From Candidatus Jettenia sp. (GTDB lineage Bacteria; Planctomycetota; Brocadiia; Brocadiales; Brocadiaceae), in the NCBI GenBank assembly GCA_021650895.1, contig CP091278.1, positions 1,889,659-1,953,658 of the forward strand: 64,000 nt of DNA. Reading direction: 5' to 3'. Made by a program: the position numbers and the translations under genes. Below the pieces are notes generated by a model that ran no database searches, was not told the DNA's origin, and saw nothing but the letters and a program-made list of their open reading frames with translations. How positions within the stretch are numbered: the stretch's first letter is position 1; the number at the start of each line of letters is the position of its first letter. Below, one piece after another: positions 9,642 to 21,336 of the stretch.

Positions 9642-11036
9642 TTATGAGAAGGTTAGCGGGTTAGTTAGCTGGACCTCAACGGATTTAATCGTCTTATGTA
9701 TTATTTCCTTAGAATGAATAACATTTAATTTCTTAAACAGAAATTCAAATTTAGCCTCAAGTTCCTCACCGATCTTATTTTTTACGTCAGAAGGCAGATT
9801 CCAAAATCTTTCCTTAAATGGGCCAAAACCCATTTTTCTTGTCTTATAGATAAATTGTTCATCAGTTTCTCCCTCTTTGCGGTCAGCAACACAATTTTTT
9901 TTCAGGAATTCATAAATATCATTTTTAAAATCCCTCGGGAAGGAACTGCTCTCATAGATCATATTTTGGAATTCAGTAGCAAGGTGTACCTCGGCAGTAC
10001 CGGTCTCCGGAAATTTATCAAAGGCATCGCTCGGAAGCGTAGACGCTCCATGTTGCACCGCTCCACTAAGACCGTATCGATCCCTGGCTACTCTTGATAA
10101 ATTTCTTAGGGTATCAAAGTCCAGTTTCACTTTAGCAACCGTCCCATCTGGCAGAGGAACTCCTCCGTGAGAAGTGCCTGTCTGCACACTAATTTTACTA
10201 ATACCTTTTAATCCTTTTCCTTTTGTAATTAAGGTGTTATTATAGCCATCCATGAATGCAGTCAACTCTTCAATAGTACTATTCTTCTTCCCCACTTCCC
10301 CTATTTCACCGCCGATAGATATGGTAATTTCTTTTGGTTCTAATGTCCTAATATAAGCGGTAAATTCAGCAGCAAACTCGAAATTAAGCCTTTGTTGCTC
10401 GGTAATGTTTGGTTTACTGAGATCTACCAATGTTGAGGTATCAATATCAATATTATAAAAGCCCGCTTCGATGGCTTCTTTAATAAGTCCCTTTACCGTT
10501 TTAATCTCCGCATCTCGATCTTTCTCGTATTTCTTTGCATTAATCTGGAAATGGTCTCCTTGGATAAACACTGGACCTTCATATCCTTCTTTGATAGCAG
10601 CCGCAAGAATGACCGATGCATATTCCGAAGGCCTTTGATCTGTATAACCAATTTCAGATCTTGCAATTTCGAAGATAAAGGCACCTACATGATTCTTTTT
10701 TGCAGCTCTAAAAACGGAACGTGCCACATCATATGTTAGGCCTCTTATATTAATGGCTGGCACGGTAAATCCCTTGTATTGTTTCTTACCCATAGCTTCG
10801 TAAAGTGATTGAATAGACGAAGAAACAACGGAGAGTTTATTTCCTGTAGTACGGATCAACCATCGACATATATCTCTCATAGTACTGTCTTTATTAAAGA
10901 CGGCATTATAAACAATCGTATCTATTTTTTTATTCCTTAATGCATTACTATCAAGTATTTTTATAGTACCTGTTTTTTGAATGTCAACAATATCTTTAAG
11001 ATCGTTTAACAAATCTTCTTTGATACGATAAAGCAT
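9642..11036 (-). CDS. Class II fructose-bisphosphate aldolase-family protein (long form)
   Basis: The family is zinc-dependent and cleaves or forms fructose 1,6-bisphosphate. Recognisable features are the QGDHFQ zinc/active-site loop, GGEIGEVG, the GTSHGG zinc-ligand loop, and AVQHGAST, which takes the place of the usual HGGSG substrate loop. At 464 residues it is much longer than the usual ~300-350, with ~90 extra N-terminal residues and a C-terminal helical extension. It ends 22 bp before the FBPase gene in reverse order (fbp is upstream), so the two are probably co-transcribed for gluconeogenesis from fixed CO2. Another aldolase or tagatose-type activity is possible. Confidence 0.8.
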   Translation of the reverse strand: MLYRIKEDLLNDLKDIVDIQKTGTIKILDSNALRNKKIDTIVYNAVFNKDSTMRDICRWLIRTTGNKLSVVSSSIQSLYEAMGKKQYKGFTVPAINIRGLTYDVARSVFRAAKKNHVGAFIFEIARSEIGYTDQRPSEYASVILAAAIKEGYEGPVFIQGDHFQINAKKYEKDRDAEIKTVKGLIKEAIEAGFYNIDIDTSTLVDLSKPNITEQQRLNFEFAAEFTAYIRTLEPKEITISIGGEIGEVGKKNSTIEELTAFMDGYNNTLITKGKGLKGISKISVQTGTSHGGVPLPDGTVAKVKLDFDTLRNLSRVARDRYGLSGAVQHGASTLPSDAFDKFPETGTAEVHLATEFQNMIYESSSFPRDFKNDIYEFLKKNCVADRKEGETDEQFIYKTRKMGFGPFKERFWNLPSDVKNKIGEELEAKFEFLFKKLNVIHSKEIIHKTIKSVEVQLTNPLTFS

Positions 11037-11058
11037 GAGTTGTTAACTCCTTCTCTTT

Positions 11059-12072
11059 TTACTTTTGGCTAAAAAACTTCTCATAAGTTAATACATCTTC
11101 TTTACTTCCGATAACGAGAGGTACCTTTTGATGCAATTCAGTTGCCTGAATATTCAGAATGCGTTCTTTTCCTGTTGACGCCATACCACCAGCCTGCTCA
11201 ACAATAAAAGCAAGTGGAGCAGCTTCGTAAAGTAACCGTAATTTTGCCTTTGGTTTCTTTGGATCTTTATAATCAATAGGATACAGGAATATGCCTCCGT
11301 AAAGCAAGTTCCTGTGAAAATCTGATACCAACGATCCTATATATCTTAGGGAATAAGGTCTTTCTGTTGAAGGATCATTTTCTTTGAGATAAGCGATGTA
11401 TTTTTTTGTTCCTTCATCCCATGTATTTGCATTTCCCTCGTTAATGCTATATATCTTGCCCTTAGATGGAATGCGAATATTCTCGTGCGAAAGTAAAAAT
11501 TCTCCAATACTAGGGTCTAATGTAAAACCATGGACTCCTTGCCCTGTGGTGTATACCATCATGGTACTTGATCCATAAATTATATATCCCGCTGCAACTT
11601 GATCTGTTCCTTTTCTAAGACAATCCTCAATGGTCGATTCCTCCCCCGTTGTCTTTCTTCGATAGATCGAGAATATAGTCCCAACACACACATTGGCATC
11701 GATATTCGATGAGCCGTCCAGAGGGTCAAAAAGGAGGACGTACTTACCCTTTGGAAATTCATCTGGTATTGGAATAATATCTTCATTTTCTTCTGATGCC
11801 ATGATACAGAGGTGGCCACCATGGTTCATCGATTTATATATCTTTTCATTAGCATAGACATCTAATTTCTTTACTACATCACCGTGGATATTATTTTCGC
11901 CTGTGATGCCCAAAATATCTGCAAGGCCTGCCTTATTTACCTCCCGGGAAATAGTCTTTGCAGCAATAGTTAAATCCCATAGGAGACAGGTAAAGTCCCC
12001 TGTAGCATTTGGATGTAATCTCTCTTGCTCAACAATGTGTCTTTGGATGGTAACAACCTTACTCTTCTGCAT
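11059..12072 (-). CDS. fbp: Fructose-1,6-bisphosphatase, class I
   Basis: The enzyme hydrolyses fructose 1,6-bisphosphate to fructose 6-phosphate, the committed step of gluconeogenesis. The metal-binding motif [10 protein letters not shown] is intact. Upstream is the metal-ligand region ASEEN, and the substrate region [14 protein letters not shown] with [17 protein letters not shown] follows. The length of 337 residues is standard. It sits just upstream of the aldolase gene on the same strand with a 22-bp gap, consistent with an operon. Confidence 0.96.
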   Translation of the reverse strand: MQKSKVVTIQRHIVEQERLHPNATGDFTCLLWDLTIAAKTISREVNKAGLADILGITGENNIHGDVVKKLDVYANEKIYKSMNHGGHLCIMASEENEDIIPIPDEFPKGKYVLLFDPLDGSSNIDANVCVGTIFSIYRRKTTGEESTIEDCLRKGTDQVAAGYIIYGSSTMMVYTTGQGVHGFTLDPSIGEFLLSHENIRIPSKGKIYSINEGNANTWDEGTKKYIAYLKENDPSTERPYSLRYIGSLVSDFHRNLLYGGIFLYPIDYKDPKKPKAKLRLLYEAAPLAFIVEQAGGMASTGKERILNIQATELHQKVPLVIGSKEDVLTYEKFFSQK

Positions 12073-12247
12073 ATAGCTTTAGTTTCCTCCATCAATACCA
12101 CAAGGAAAGATACATAGAAGTACCCATTTTACAATCTTAATACTTAAAGTCAAACATTATCCAAGCACAAAAGATATTATCAAAATCAGAATAAATAAAA
12201 TTAACAGACTAAGGCAAATGATAGTATTGGTTTTATTTAATTACATA

Positions 12248-12751
12248 CTAAATCTTAAGATCCGATAAAATAAAATTAACAATCGAAGAGGCTTTGTCAT
12301 CGATGTGGAAAAAAGGTATACCAAGTTTGGGATCTTTGTCTCCAATAACGGCAATTAAGTTCTTATCTTCCTTACATACTAACTCAGTGCTAACCTCAGT
12401 ACGAAACACTTCTATCTTTGGTATTGATTCGGCCTTATAACCCTCAACAAGAACAATATCCATATCTTGTAAATAGGTGCTTACAATATCTGATAGGAGA
12501 AATTCTCCGGCTGTCCAGCGAATAATACCCATCATTGATTGAGAAGACACCACAACCGCATCAGCTCCCGCCTGTGAATACAACCAACTATCCTTACCTT
12601 TTGTATCTAATTCAATATGATGATGACTATGTTTAATTGTGGCGAGTTTATAACCTCTCAATTTCAATTCTTTAACGAGTCTTACCATAAGGGTAGTTTT
12701 CCCACTGTTAGATCTGCCTACAATAGACATTACTAGAGTTTTTGGTTTCAT
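12248..12751 (-). CDS. mobB: MobB, molybdopterin-guanine dinucleotide biosynthesis adaptor
   Basis: MobB is a P-loop GTP-binding protein that assists MobA in making the MGD form of molybdenum cofactor. The Walker A motif GRSNSGKTT lies near the N-terminus. Also visible are TIKHSHHH, DTxGKDS and VLVEGYK, all typical of the family. I start at the ATG at 12751, where homology begins (168 residues). An in-frame GTG at 12841 would add 30 residues that do not resemble the family. Moco genes moaA-moaC lie 7 kb away, which agrees with use in nitrate/formate-type molybdoenzymes. Confidence 0.9.
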   Translation of the reverse strand: MKPKTLVMSIVGRSNSGKTTLMVRLVKELKLRGYKLATIKHSHHHIELDTKGKDSWLYSQAGADAVVVSSQSMMGIIRWTAGEFLLSDIVSTYLQDMDIVLVEGYKAESIPKIEVFRTEVSTELVCKEDKNLIAVIGDKDPKLGIPFFHIDDKASSIVNFILSDLKI

Positions 12752-12930
12752 AATCCATAAATTATAAAAAATACATTTCAAAAACAAACTAAATTCTGTT
12801 AATTCTTCATCAACAGTTGCGTTACGTGGATCAGATTTCACCTTGACAACCTATTTTTGTTTAAGTACACTTTATTACACTTTTAACTATATTTTAGTTT
12901 TTACCATTAATTTCTTTATGTTCGCTGTGT

Positions 12931-13518
12931 ATGGATAATGCGGAAAAAACAGTAGATAGGCGACAGCTTTTTAAAGACTTATTTGCCTTCATGGGTAACA
13001 CAGTCGCAGACTATGCTCAGAAAAAAGTTAATCGCATAATGCCCAAAGGAGAGTATTTGCGGCCTCCCGGCGCAGTCGAAGAAGCAGAATTTCTCTCCTT
13101 GTGTACCCGATGTGATGAGTGTATTAAAGTATGTCCTGCAAAGGCTATCAAGAGATCTACTGGACTGGCAGATGTAGCCATAGGCACGCCTATTATTATA
13201 CCGAAGGAAAGTCCGTGTGTTTTATGCAATGGGTTACTTTGTAGTGCGGCTTGTAAAGAAGGTGCTCTAAAACCTATCGAACGGGTGGACAATGTCAGGA
13301 TAGGTATCGCAAAAATTAACCGGTCACAATGTTTAGCATGGGGAGATCAGGATTGCCAACTATGCTTTATAAAATGCCCTCTCCGTGGAGATGCAATATA
13401 TCAGGAAGATGGCAAGCCGGTGATTAACCCTGATAAATGTGTCGGTTGCGGGGTTTGTGAGCATGCCTGCCATACAATAAATAATATTTGTGCTATTAAG
13501 ATTACTACAAAAAGATGA
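12931..13518 (+). CDS. NapF/MauM-type polyferredoxin
   Basis: This 195-residue cytoplasmic-looking protein (no Tat signal or membrane span) carries several [4Fe-4S] cysteine clusters: CTRCDECIKVCP, CVLCNGLLCSAAC, CLAWGDQDCQLCFIKCP and CVGCGVCEHAC. The arrangement matches the NapF/NapG/MauM ferredoxin group, which delivers electrons to or matures molybdoenzymes and other oxidoreductases. The partner is not encoded nearby. The next gene, an Mrp-type ATPase 52 bp downstream, belongs to a family linked to Fe-S cluster delivery, so a functional pair is plausible but inferred. Confidence 0.8.
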   Translation: MDNAEKTVDRRQLFKDLFAFMGNTVADYAQKKVNRIMPKGEYLRPPGAVEEAEFLSLCTRCDECIKVCPAKAIKRSTGLADVAIGTPIIIPKESPCVLCNGLLCSAACKEGALKPIERVDNVRIGIAKINRSQCLAWGDQDCQLCFIKCPLRGDAIYQEDGKPVINPDKCVGCGVCEHACHTINNICAIKITTKR

Positions 13519-13570
13519 CTTTCCGCCTTTACTAAGGACATAGTTGAATATGCATTAAAGGGAGAATTCA

Positions 13571-14545
13571 ATGCAAGATTGTAAAATTCCTTTTACCTGT
13601 GAGCTTTGCGAGAAACAATTATCTTGCCAATTAGATCAAATAGAACACAACAAATGGGTAATTGTTCAACGGATGAAAGAGATTACCTATAAAATTGTTG
13701 TGATGAGCAATAAAGGCGGGGTAGGTAAAAGTACGGTAACAACAAACCTTGGCGTTGCCTTGGCTCAGAAGGGTTATAAGGTTGGAATAGCTGATGCAGA
13801 TATCCATGGTCCTAATATCCCGATAATGTTAGGCGTAGAAGGGAAACGGCTCAAGGGAAACAGTGGCGGCGTGCTACCCTTGGAAGTATTGCCAAATTTA
13901 AAAGTTGCCTCTCTTTCCTTTTTAATCGAAGACCCATCAATGCCGGTTATTTGGAGAGATTCTGCAAAATGGGATTTTCTTTGTGAATTAATGGGAAGCG
14001 TATGTTGGGGAAATTTAGATTATCTCTTGGTAGATTTACCACCGGGAACCGGAAACGAGGCTATTTCTATTATAGAACTTATTGGAAAAGTAGATGGTTC
14101 CGTAATAGTTACAACTCCACAAGATGTGGTTTTATTAGATGTAAAAAAAGCTGTACTCTTTTCCCGAGACAGTAATGTTCCTATTATCGGGGTTGTTGAG
14201 AACATGAGTAGCCTTGTATGCCCTCATTGTAGCCAGCATATCAACGTATTTAAAACAGGTGGAGGGGAAAAAATTTGTGCGGAGTTAGGCGTAGCATTTC
14301 TTGGTAAGATACCTTTAGATCCGGGAATTACAGAAAAATGCGATAATGGCGAAGCCTTTGTGGCAGCCTATCCCAATTCTGATGCAGCAAAGTCATTTGA
14401 GAAAATCGTTAAAAAGTGTGAAGAATTCGTTAAAACCCGTAAGGATGAAGCAGATAAAGTTACTGAATTTCGGGAGATTCCTCTTTTAGGTAAGATACCA
14501 GTAGATCCGGATTTTATTGAGGGATCCAATAAATCATTAATTTAG
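13571..14545 (+). CDS. Mrp/NBP35-family P-loop ATPase
   Basis: Mrp/ApbC proteins bind ATP and transfer Fe-S clusters. The deviant Walker A motif KGGVGKST is at residues ~48-55, and DADIHGPN and DLPPGTGNE follow. The cluster-binding CPHC motif is at ~residue 217. An N-terminal extension carries CELCEKQLSC, a further CxxC-type motif. The C-terminus has ~45 residues beyond the normal end that repeat the family segment LGKIPxDP (near residue 240 and again near 312), a partial internal duplication. It follows the polyferredoxin gene and has a start with an upstream AGGGAG. Confidence 0.88.
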   Translation: MQDCKIPFTCELCEKQLSCQLDQIEHNKWVIVQRMKEITYKIVVMSNKGGVGKSTVTTNLGVALAQKGYKVGIADADIHGPNIPIMLGVEGKRLKGNSGGVLPLEVLPNLKVASLSFLIEDPSMPVIWRDSAKWDFLCELMGSVCWGNLDYLLVDLPPGTGNEAISIIELIGKVDGSVIVTTPQDVVLLDVKKAVLFSRDSNVPIIGVVENMSSLVCPHCSQHINVFKTGGGEKICAELGVAFLGKIPLDPGITEKCDNGEAFVAAYPNSDAAKSFEKIVKKCEEFVKTRKDEADKVTEFREIPLLGKIPVDPDFIEGSNKSLI

Positions 14546-14727
14546 CAACTCTACCGATATCGAATAAATTATAATTTAAAGGAACAAGTATGCTTTAGTG
14601 TTTTTTCAGTAGAAATACATAAGAGTGCTCAATCTTGCACCATCTCTTCTACCGCATTTCGAAGCATCCCCTTCCCAAAACCATTTTTATAAATGAATAA
14701 TTCAACGGTAATGGTAAAGGTAGCGAT

Positions 14728-17700
14728 ATGTTTCGCTCGATAAAAAACAAATTAATCTTTCTCTTCTTGATCGCAGTCCTTACACCATTATTGGTAATGC
14801 GACTCATCGCATATCCTACAGCACGAAAATCCTTTCAAGAAACAACCATTAGTAATCTACAATTAGTCGGCTCTAAGAGAGTATCACAGATACATGATTG
14901 GTTAAACACGCTGCGAAATACCGCTGAGCATCTTACTCATAATTTACCCCTGATATCTGCCACCGATTTAACAAAAGTGCCGGCTGATACTATTTTACAA
15001 TTCATCGCTCACATTTCTCCCGAAGTAAATTTTCACGAATTTATCGTGAGCGATACATCTGGCATCATCACAGCATCAACAAATGAGAGGCTTATAAAAT
15101 TAGACATATCTCACAGTGAAGGCTTTCAACATGCCATAAAGGGTATATCATATATTTCAGATACTCATTCTTCACTTTTTCATGGTCAGGGTAAACTGAC
15201 AAATCAGCCATCAGGGTTACTTCCAGTCTGTATCTCTCTGCCTATAAGAGGAAATGGTAAAAATGTATCAGGGGTAATGATGATCCAAACTGATTTATCT
15301 TTTCTTAAGAAGGAATGGAAAGAAATACCTTACGGATATAATTATGATGTATATATTATTAATCAACATGGCGTGGTGATCTCTGAATTAAATTATGCGA
15401 AGCAATCGAAGGATATAAAGGATGCTAAAAAAAATACCATGTTGGAACTTGCAGTTGTTGAGCCCCAAACTAAAAAATTTACAAAAAGTGTAATCTCCTG
15501 CCTGAAAGGCAATGATGGGTTTGATGTAGACGGCTATATAAGCTACACAGGAGAAAAAGTGCTGGGGGTATGGTTTTGGATCCCTGAACTTAAATGGGGT
15601 ATCATTACAGAAATTAGCGTTGATAAAATATCCTTGGCAATGAATAGCTTAAAAAATCCCTTTTTAAAGATACTTTCTTACTTAACCATTGCCGGAGTAA
15701 TTTTGGCAGTTGCTGGAATTGTATTCGCCTTTTTCATTGGAGAAAAGATAGCCAATCCCATTATGGAATTAATAATTGCAACCCGTAAAATGTCGGCAGG
15801 AGATTTATCGCAACGAGTAGTGGTAAAAACACAAGATGAAGTACGGGAATTAGGAGATGCGTTCAATGTAATGGCAGAATCGGTACAGGAAAAGACATCA
15901 AAGTTGCAAGAGACAACGAACTTTTTAAATAGTATTCTGGTTGGCTCTACCGAGCATTCAATTATTGCAAGTGACCTTGATGGAAACATTCTGGCGTTCA
16001 ATGAGGGTGCAAAAAGAATGTATGGGTATGAGCCGGAAGAATTAATTCGTAAGTCGGGTATTCAAATATTGTATACAAAAGAAGACGTTACATCAGGTAA
16101 GGTTAGAAAGATACTGGAAACAACATTATTGACAGGCAGATACAAAAACGAACTGCAATTAATTCGGAAGAACGGGGAAATATTTACCGGATACACAACC
16201 TTTACAACTCGACAATCCACGGATGGAAAACCAATTGGTTTTGTAATGATTGCGAGGGATATAACAGAGCAAAAATTATTAGAACAAATACTCCATAATT
16301 ATACGATGCAACTCGAGAAGATTGTTGAGGAAAGAACGCAAAAACTAAGGATATCAGAAGAAAAGTATAGACGCCTTTTTGAAACGAGTAAGGATGTTGT
16401 ATTTTTCTGCGATACTGAATGTCAATTTATAGATATTAATCAAGCCGGTGTGGATTTGTTTGAGTATGAATCGAAAAATGAGATTTTAAAATTAAACTTA
16501 ATCCTGCACCTGTTCTTCAGCCCAATTGAAGGAAAAGCAATGAAGGAAATGGTATGTAAGAACGGTTTTGTTAAGGATTATGAGGTAGAACTAAAAAAGA
16601 AAGATGGGACAAAAGTGCCCTGTATGATGACAAGTAATCTAAGACGGGATGAGCGAAATAATATCATTGGTTACGAGGGAATTATTATTGATCTGACAGA
16701 AAGAAAGAGAATTGAACAAGAGAAGGATATTATGAACAACATAAACAAGATTCTCGCCTCGAAACTTGATATTCGGGAAGTATATAAATCTTTCAGTGAA
16801 GAGCTTAATAAAGTTATTAATTTCGATCGAATGAGCATTACCCTTCTTGATGAGAAGAGGGATGAACTTTTAATTTTTGCCGTATCGAAAGAGTATAGTG
16901 CTTCCAAATTAGAAGAAGGTTTGCATTATTCTAAATACGGAACACTGGCGGGAAAAGTGGTAGATAACGGCGAAGTTTATATGGTTAAAGATACATCTCA
17001 AGGCCCTTTTTCCACAGACCCAATTCTCTTTAAAGAGGGAATTAAATCGCGTTTATCTTTTCCCTTAATATGCAAGGGAGAAATCATTGGAAGCCTCAAC
17101 TTCGGGAGCAAAAATATTCATAATTACTCTGAAAACCACGTTGATATTATTAACAAGATTGCCCCTCAGCTAGCTATTGCAATTGACAATACACGTCTTT
17201 TTGATAAAATTAAAGAATCCGAAGAAAAATATAGAAATCTTGTAGAAGATATCGAGGATGTAATATTCAGACTCGATAAAACAGGACGATATTTATTCCT
17301 CAATAGCGCATTAAAGAATGTAACGGGATATGATCCTCAAGAGTTTTACGATAATCCTTCCATCGCCAAGGAGATTATCCATAAATATGATATAGAATTA
17401 GTTAAAGAAACAATACAAAATGTTCTTAACGGTGATTTAAAAGTCTCAAAAGATTTAGAATACCGGATTTACTGCAAAAACAAAGACGAACTCTGGGTTT
17501 CTCAAAATACATATCCAATCAAAAATAAAAAAGGGAGCATTATTGGTATTGAGGGAATTATCAGAGATATCACGGATAAGAAAAAAATAGAAGAGCAAAT
17601 AAGGCGTTCTGAGAGATTAGCCTCTATCGGAGAACTAGCAGCTTCGATCGCCCATGAGATACGTAACCCTCTTGGTGCAATATCAAATTCAGTATGTATG

Positions 17701-18312
17701 TTAAAGAGAGATTTGGCCTTAAAAGATGACGATCAGAGATTGTTTGAAATGGTAGTCGAAGAAACAGATCGTCTCAATAGTATCATAACAAATTTCCTTA
17801 CCTTCGCACATCCAGCTGAATACCTTTTCGTGAAGAGCGATATTATTGAAATTATCGATGAAACGCTTTTCCTGCTCCAGCAAGATGCAAGATTTAATGA
17901 TGAAATTAAGATTACGAAGGCGTATGAGAATAACATTCCAAAGATTTATATGGATCAAAATTGGATTAGAAAGGTTTTTTGGAACCTATTAGCAAACTCA
18001 ATCGATGCTATGCCGAAAGGCGGACAAATTTTTATCCGTGTGAGAAGACCAAAGATACCCAATAATGACGAGATAGAGATTGTAGTTGCTGATAATGGCA
18101 AGGGAATCGCGCCTGAAAATATAAAGAAGATATTCGAGCCTTTTTTTACCACAAAAAAATCAAAAGGAACAGGATTGGGGCTTTCTATTGTACATCGTAT
18201 TGTAGATAATCATAGTGGTGTAATAGATGTAAAGAGTAAGCGAAATAAAGGAACTGTATTCACCATTCGCTTACCTATAAAAAACAAACAAGTCAAAACC
18301 ATCTCAGCATAA
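14728..18312 (+). CDS. Large membrane-bound hybrid-input histidine kinase (Cache-HAMP-PAS-PAS-GAF-PAS)
   Basis: This 1194-residue sensor has one N-terminal membrane span (~8-27), a periplasmic Cache domain, a second span (~311-333) and HAMP (~334-386). Two PAS domains (~400-665), a GAF domain (~680-830) and a third PAS (~835-955) follow. The transmitter has the H-box HEIRNP with His976 as the phosphorylation site, then an ATPase domain with the N box (NLLANSIDAM), DNGKGI and GTGLGLS. The C-terminal transmitter is complete. Its cognate regulator starts 15 bp downstream. The signal is unknown; the Cache domain suggests a small extracellular ligand. Confidence 0.93.
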   Translation: MFRSIKNKLIFLFLIAVLTPLLVMRLIAYPTARKSFQETTISNLQLVGSKRVSQIHDWLNTLRNTAEHLTHNLPLISATDLTKVPADTILQFIAHISPEVNFHEFIVSDTSGIITASTNERLIKLDISHSEGFQHAIKGISYISDTHSSLFHGQGKLTNQPSGLLPVCISLPIRGNGKNVSGVMMIQTDLSFLKKEWKEIPYGYNYDVYIINQHGVVISELNYAKQSKDIKDAKKNTMLELAVVEPQTKKFTKSVISCLKGNDGFDVDGYISYTGEKVLGVWFWIPELKWGIITEISVDKISLAMNSLKNPFLKILSYLTIAGVILAVAGIVFAFFIGEKIANPIMELIIATRKMSAGDLSQRVVVKTQDEVRELGDAFNVMAESVQEKTSKLQETTNFLNSILVGSTEHSIIASDLDGNILAFNEGAKRMYGYEPEELIRKSGIQILYTKEDVTSGKVRKILETTLLTGRYKNELQLIRKNGEIFTGYTTFTTRQSTDGKPIGFVMIARDITEQKLLEQILHNYTMQLEKIVEERTQKLRISEEKYRRLFETSKDVVFFCDTECQFIDINQAGVDLFEYESKNEILKLNLILHLFFSPIEGKAMKEMVCKNGFVKDYEVELKKKDGTKVPCMMTSNLRRDERNNIIGYEGIIIDLTERKRIEQEKDIMNNINKILASKLDIREVYKSFSEELNKVINFDRMSITLLDEKRDELLIFAVSKEYSASKLEEGLHYSKYGTLAGKVVDNGEVYMVKDTSQGPFSTDPILFKEGIKSRLSFPLICKGEIIGSLNFGSKNIHNYSENHVDIINKIAPQLAIAIDNTRLFDKIKESEEKYRNLVEDIEDVIFRLDKTGRYLFLNSALKNVTGYDPQEFYDNPSIAKEIIHKYDIELVKETIQNVLNGDLKVSKDLEYRIYCKNKDELWVSQNTYPIKNKKGSIIGIEGIIRDITDKKKIEEQIRRSERLASIGELAASIAHEIRNPLGAISNSVCMLKRDLALKDDDQRLFEMVVEETDRLNSIITNFLTFAHPAEYLFVKSDIIEIIDETLFLLQQDARFNDEIKITKAYENNIPKIYMDQNWIRKVFWNLLANSIDAMPKGGQIFIRVRRPKIPNNDEIEIVVADNGKGIAPENIKKIFEPFFTTKKSKGTGLGLSIVHRIVDNHSGVIDVKSKRNKGTVFTIRLPIKNKQVKTISA

Positions 18313-18326
18313 ACTTTTTAAAAATT

Positions 18327-19712
18327 ATGTTTAATATTCTGGTTGTTGAAGATCAAAAAAATATGCGGGAATCTCTCGTAATCGCTTTTAAGAGAGCTGG
18401 TTATTACGTGGATAGTGTCGATAATGGAGAGAAGGCTGTTGAGCTACAGAAAGACCACCTTTACGATTTAATTATCGTTGATCTGAAGATGGAAGCAATG
18501 GATGGACTGGAAGTACTATCGCATATCAAGCACATTAATCCATCGACAGAAATTATCGTTATGACTGCATTTGGTACGATCGATAGTGCAATTCAGGCAA
18601 TGAGAAAAGGCGCCTATGATTATGTTACCAAACCCTTTCAACTCTCAGATATACTTTCTGTAATAGAACGGGCACTGGAAAAGAAGCGTTTATTAGAGAA
18701 AGTCAATAATCTTCAAAAAGAAACCAAAGAAAAATATAAGTTTGAGGGTATTATTGGAAATTCTCCTATGATGATGCGGATTCTTAACATACTTATGGAA
18801 CTGACAAACAGTGAAAGTACCGTTTTAATTACGGGAGAAAGCGGAACAGGAAAAGAATTGGTTGCGCGCGCAATTCACAATAATAGCCGTAGGAGTGAAA
18901 AGCCATTCGTCGTAGTAAATTGTGGAGCATTGCCAGAAAATTTACAGGAAAGCGAATTATTCGGACATGTCATGGGCTCTTTCACAGGCGCGGTGAAAGA
19001 TAAAAAAGGGATTTTTTTAGAAGCTCAGGGGGGGACCTTATTTTTAGATGAAATTGGCGAGACATCACTCTCAAGTCAAGTCAAACTTCTTCGCTTTTTA
19101 CAGAATGGAGAAATACGAAAAGTTGGAGATAATAAACCTCTCTATCTTGATGTTCGGATTATTGTTGCAACGAATAAAGATCTTGATGAAGCTACCAAAA
19201 ATGGATCTTTTAGAAAAGATTTATTTTACCGGCTTAATGTAATCAGAATCCATTTACCACCTCTCAGAGAAAGAAAAGAGGATATTCCTGTTTTAATTAA
19301 CTATTTTATCAACATATACTCGAATAAACTGAAAAGAAAACCACCGGAAATATCCGGGGATGCAATGGCACTCCTCTTAACCTACCCATGGCCTGGAAAT
19401 ATCAGAGAGTTAGAAAATGTTATTGAAAGGTCTGTTACTCTGGCAAAAAGAGACTACATTACAGTAACTGACCTGGCGCTACAAAATACACCTTCGGCAG
19501 ATACTCCTGTTGATAGTATGACAGAAAGAGGAGGTATCCGAGCCGCTTTGGCACAACAAGAGAGAAAGACTATTATAGAATCGCTACGGAAACACGCCGG
19601 AAACCGTAAACAGGCCGCAAGCAATCTCGGGATCTCCACAACAACTCTGTGGCGCAAGATGAAAGAATATCAAATCATACCCAAAACGAGTTATAATACA
19701 GAAAGTACTTGA
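18327..19712 (+). CDS. NtrC-family sigma-54 response regulator
   Basis: The protein has three domains: a receiver (1-120) with the phosphoacceptor at Asp52 (IIVDLKM), an AAA+ domain (~145-365) with Walker A GESGTGKE and Walker B LFLDEIGE, and a Fis-type helix-turn-helix (~410-450). The sigma-54-contacting loop reads GSFTGA instead of the usual GAFTGA. It follows the kinase by 15 bp and should be phosphorylated by it to activate sigma-54 promoters. Targets are unknown; a candidate sigma-54 promoter in this window precedes the third amt gene at 29496. Confidence 0.95.
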   Translation: MFNILVVEDQKNMRESLVIAFKRAGYYVDSVDNGEKAVELQKDHLYDLIIVDLKMEAMDGLEVLSHIKHINPSTEIIVMTAFGTIDSAIQAMRKGAYDYVTKPFQLSDILSVIERALEKKRLLEKVNNLQKETKEKYKFEGIIGNSPMMMRILNILMELTNSESTVLITGESGTGKELVARAIHNNSRRSEKPFVVVNCGALPENLQESELFGHVMGSFTGAVKDKKGIFLEAQGGTLFLDEIGETSLSSQVKLLRFLQNGEIRKVGDNKPLYLDVRIIVATNKDLDEATKNGSFRKDLFYRLNVIRIHLPPLRERKEDIPVLINYFINIYSNKLKRKPPEISGDAMALLLTYPWPGNIRELENVIERSVTLAKRDYITVTDLALQNTPSADTPVDSMTERGGIRAALAQQERKTIIESLRKHAGNRKQAASNLGISTTTLWRKMKEYQIIPKTSYNTEST

Positions 19713-21184
<1,472 letters not shown>

Positions 21185-21254
21185 ATGAACAACATCAAAC
21201 CAGAAAGTATCATCAGAAGTTCAAAGTGGTCTGAACCTCTCGAGTTACGATCGG

Positions 21255-21335
21255 GGTGGATTAAGGCGTTGGTTTTACGCTGAATCCACCAATACTATCT
21301 TCAGAAAAGGCGGATTCGCTATCGCTTAATCCGCC
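21255..21335. repeat. Tandem imperfect palindromes (GGTGGATT / GGCGGATT type)
   Basis: Two hairpins stand in tandem. The first, 21255-21290, has arms GGTGGATT...AATCCACC. The second, 21309-21335, has arms GGCGGATT...AATCCGCC. Such motifs occur as short interspersed repeats in many bacterial genomes. The second one abuts the open frame of the adjacent DUF499-like remnant and may mark where its 5' part was lost. Confidence 0.7.
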
Positions 21336-21336
21336 C

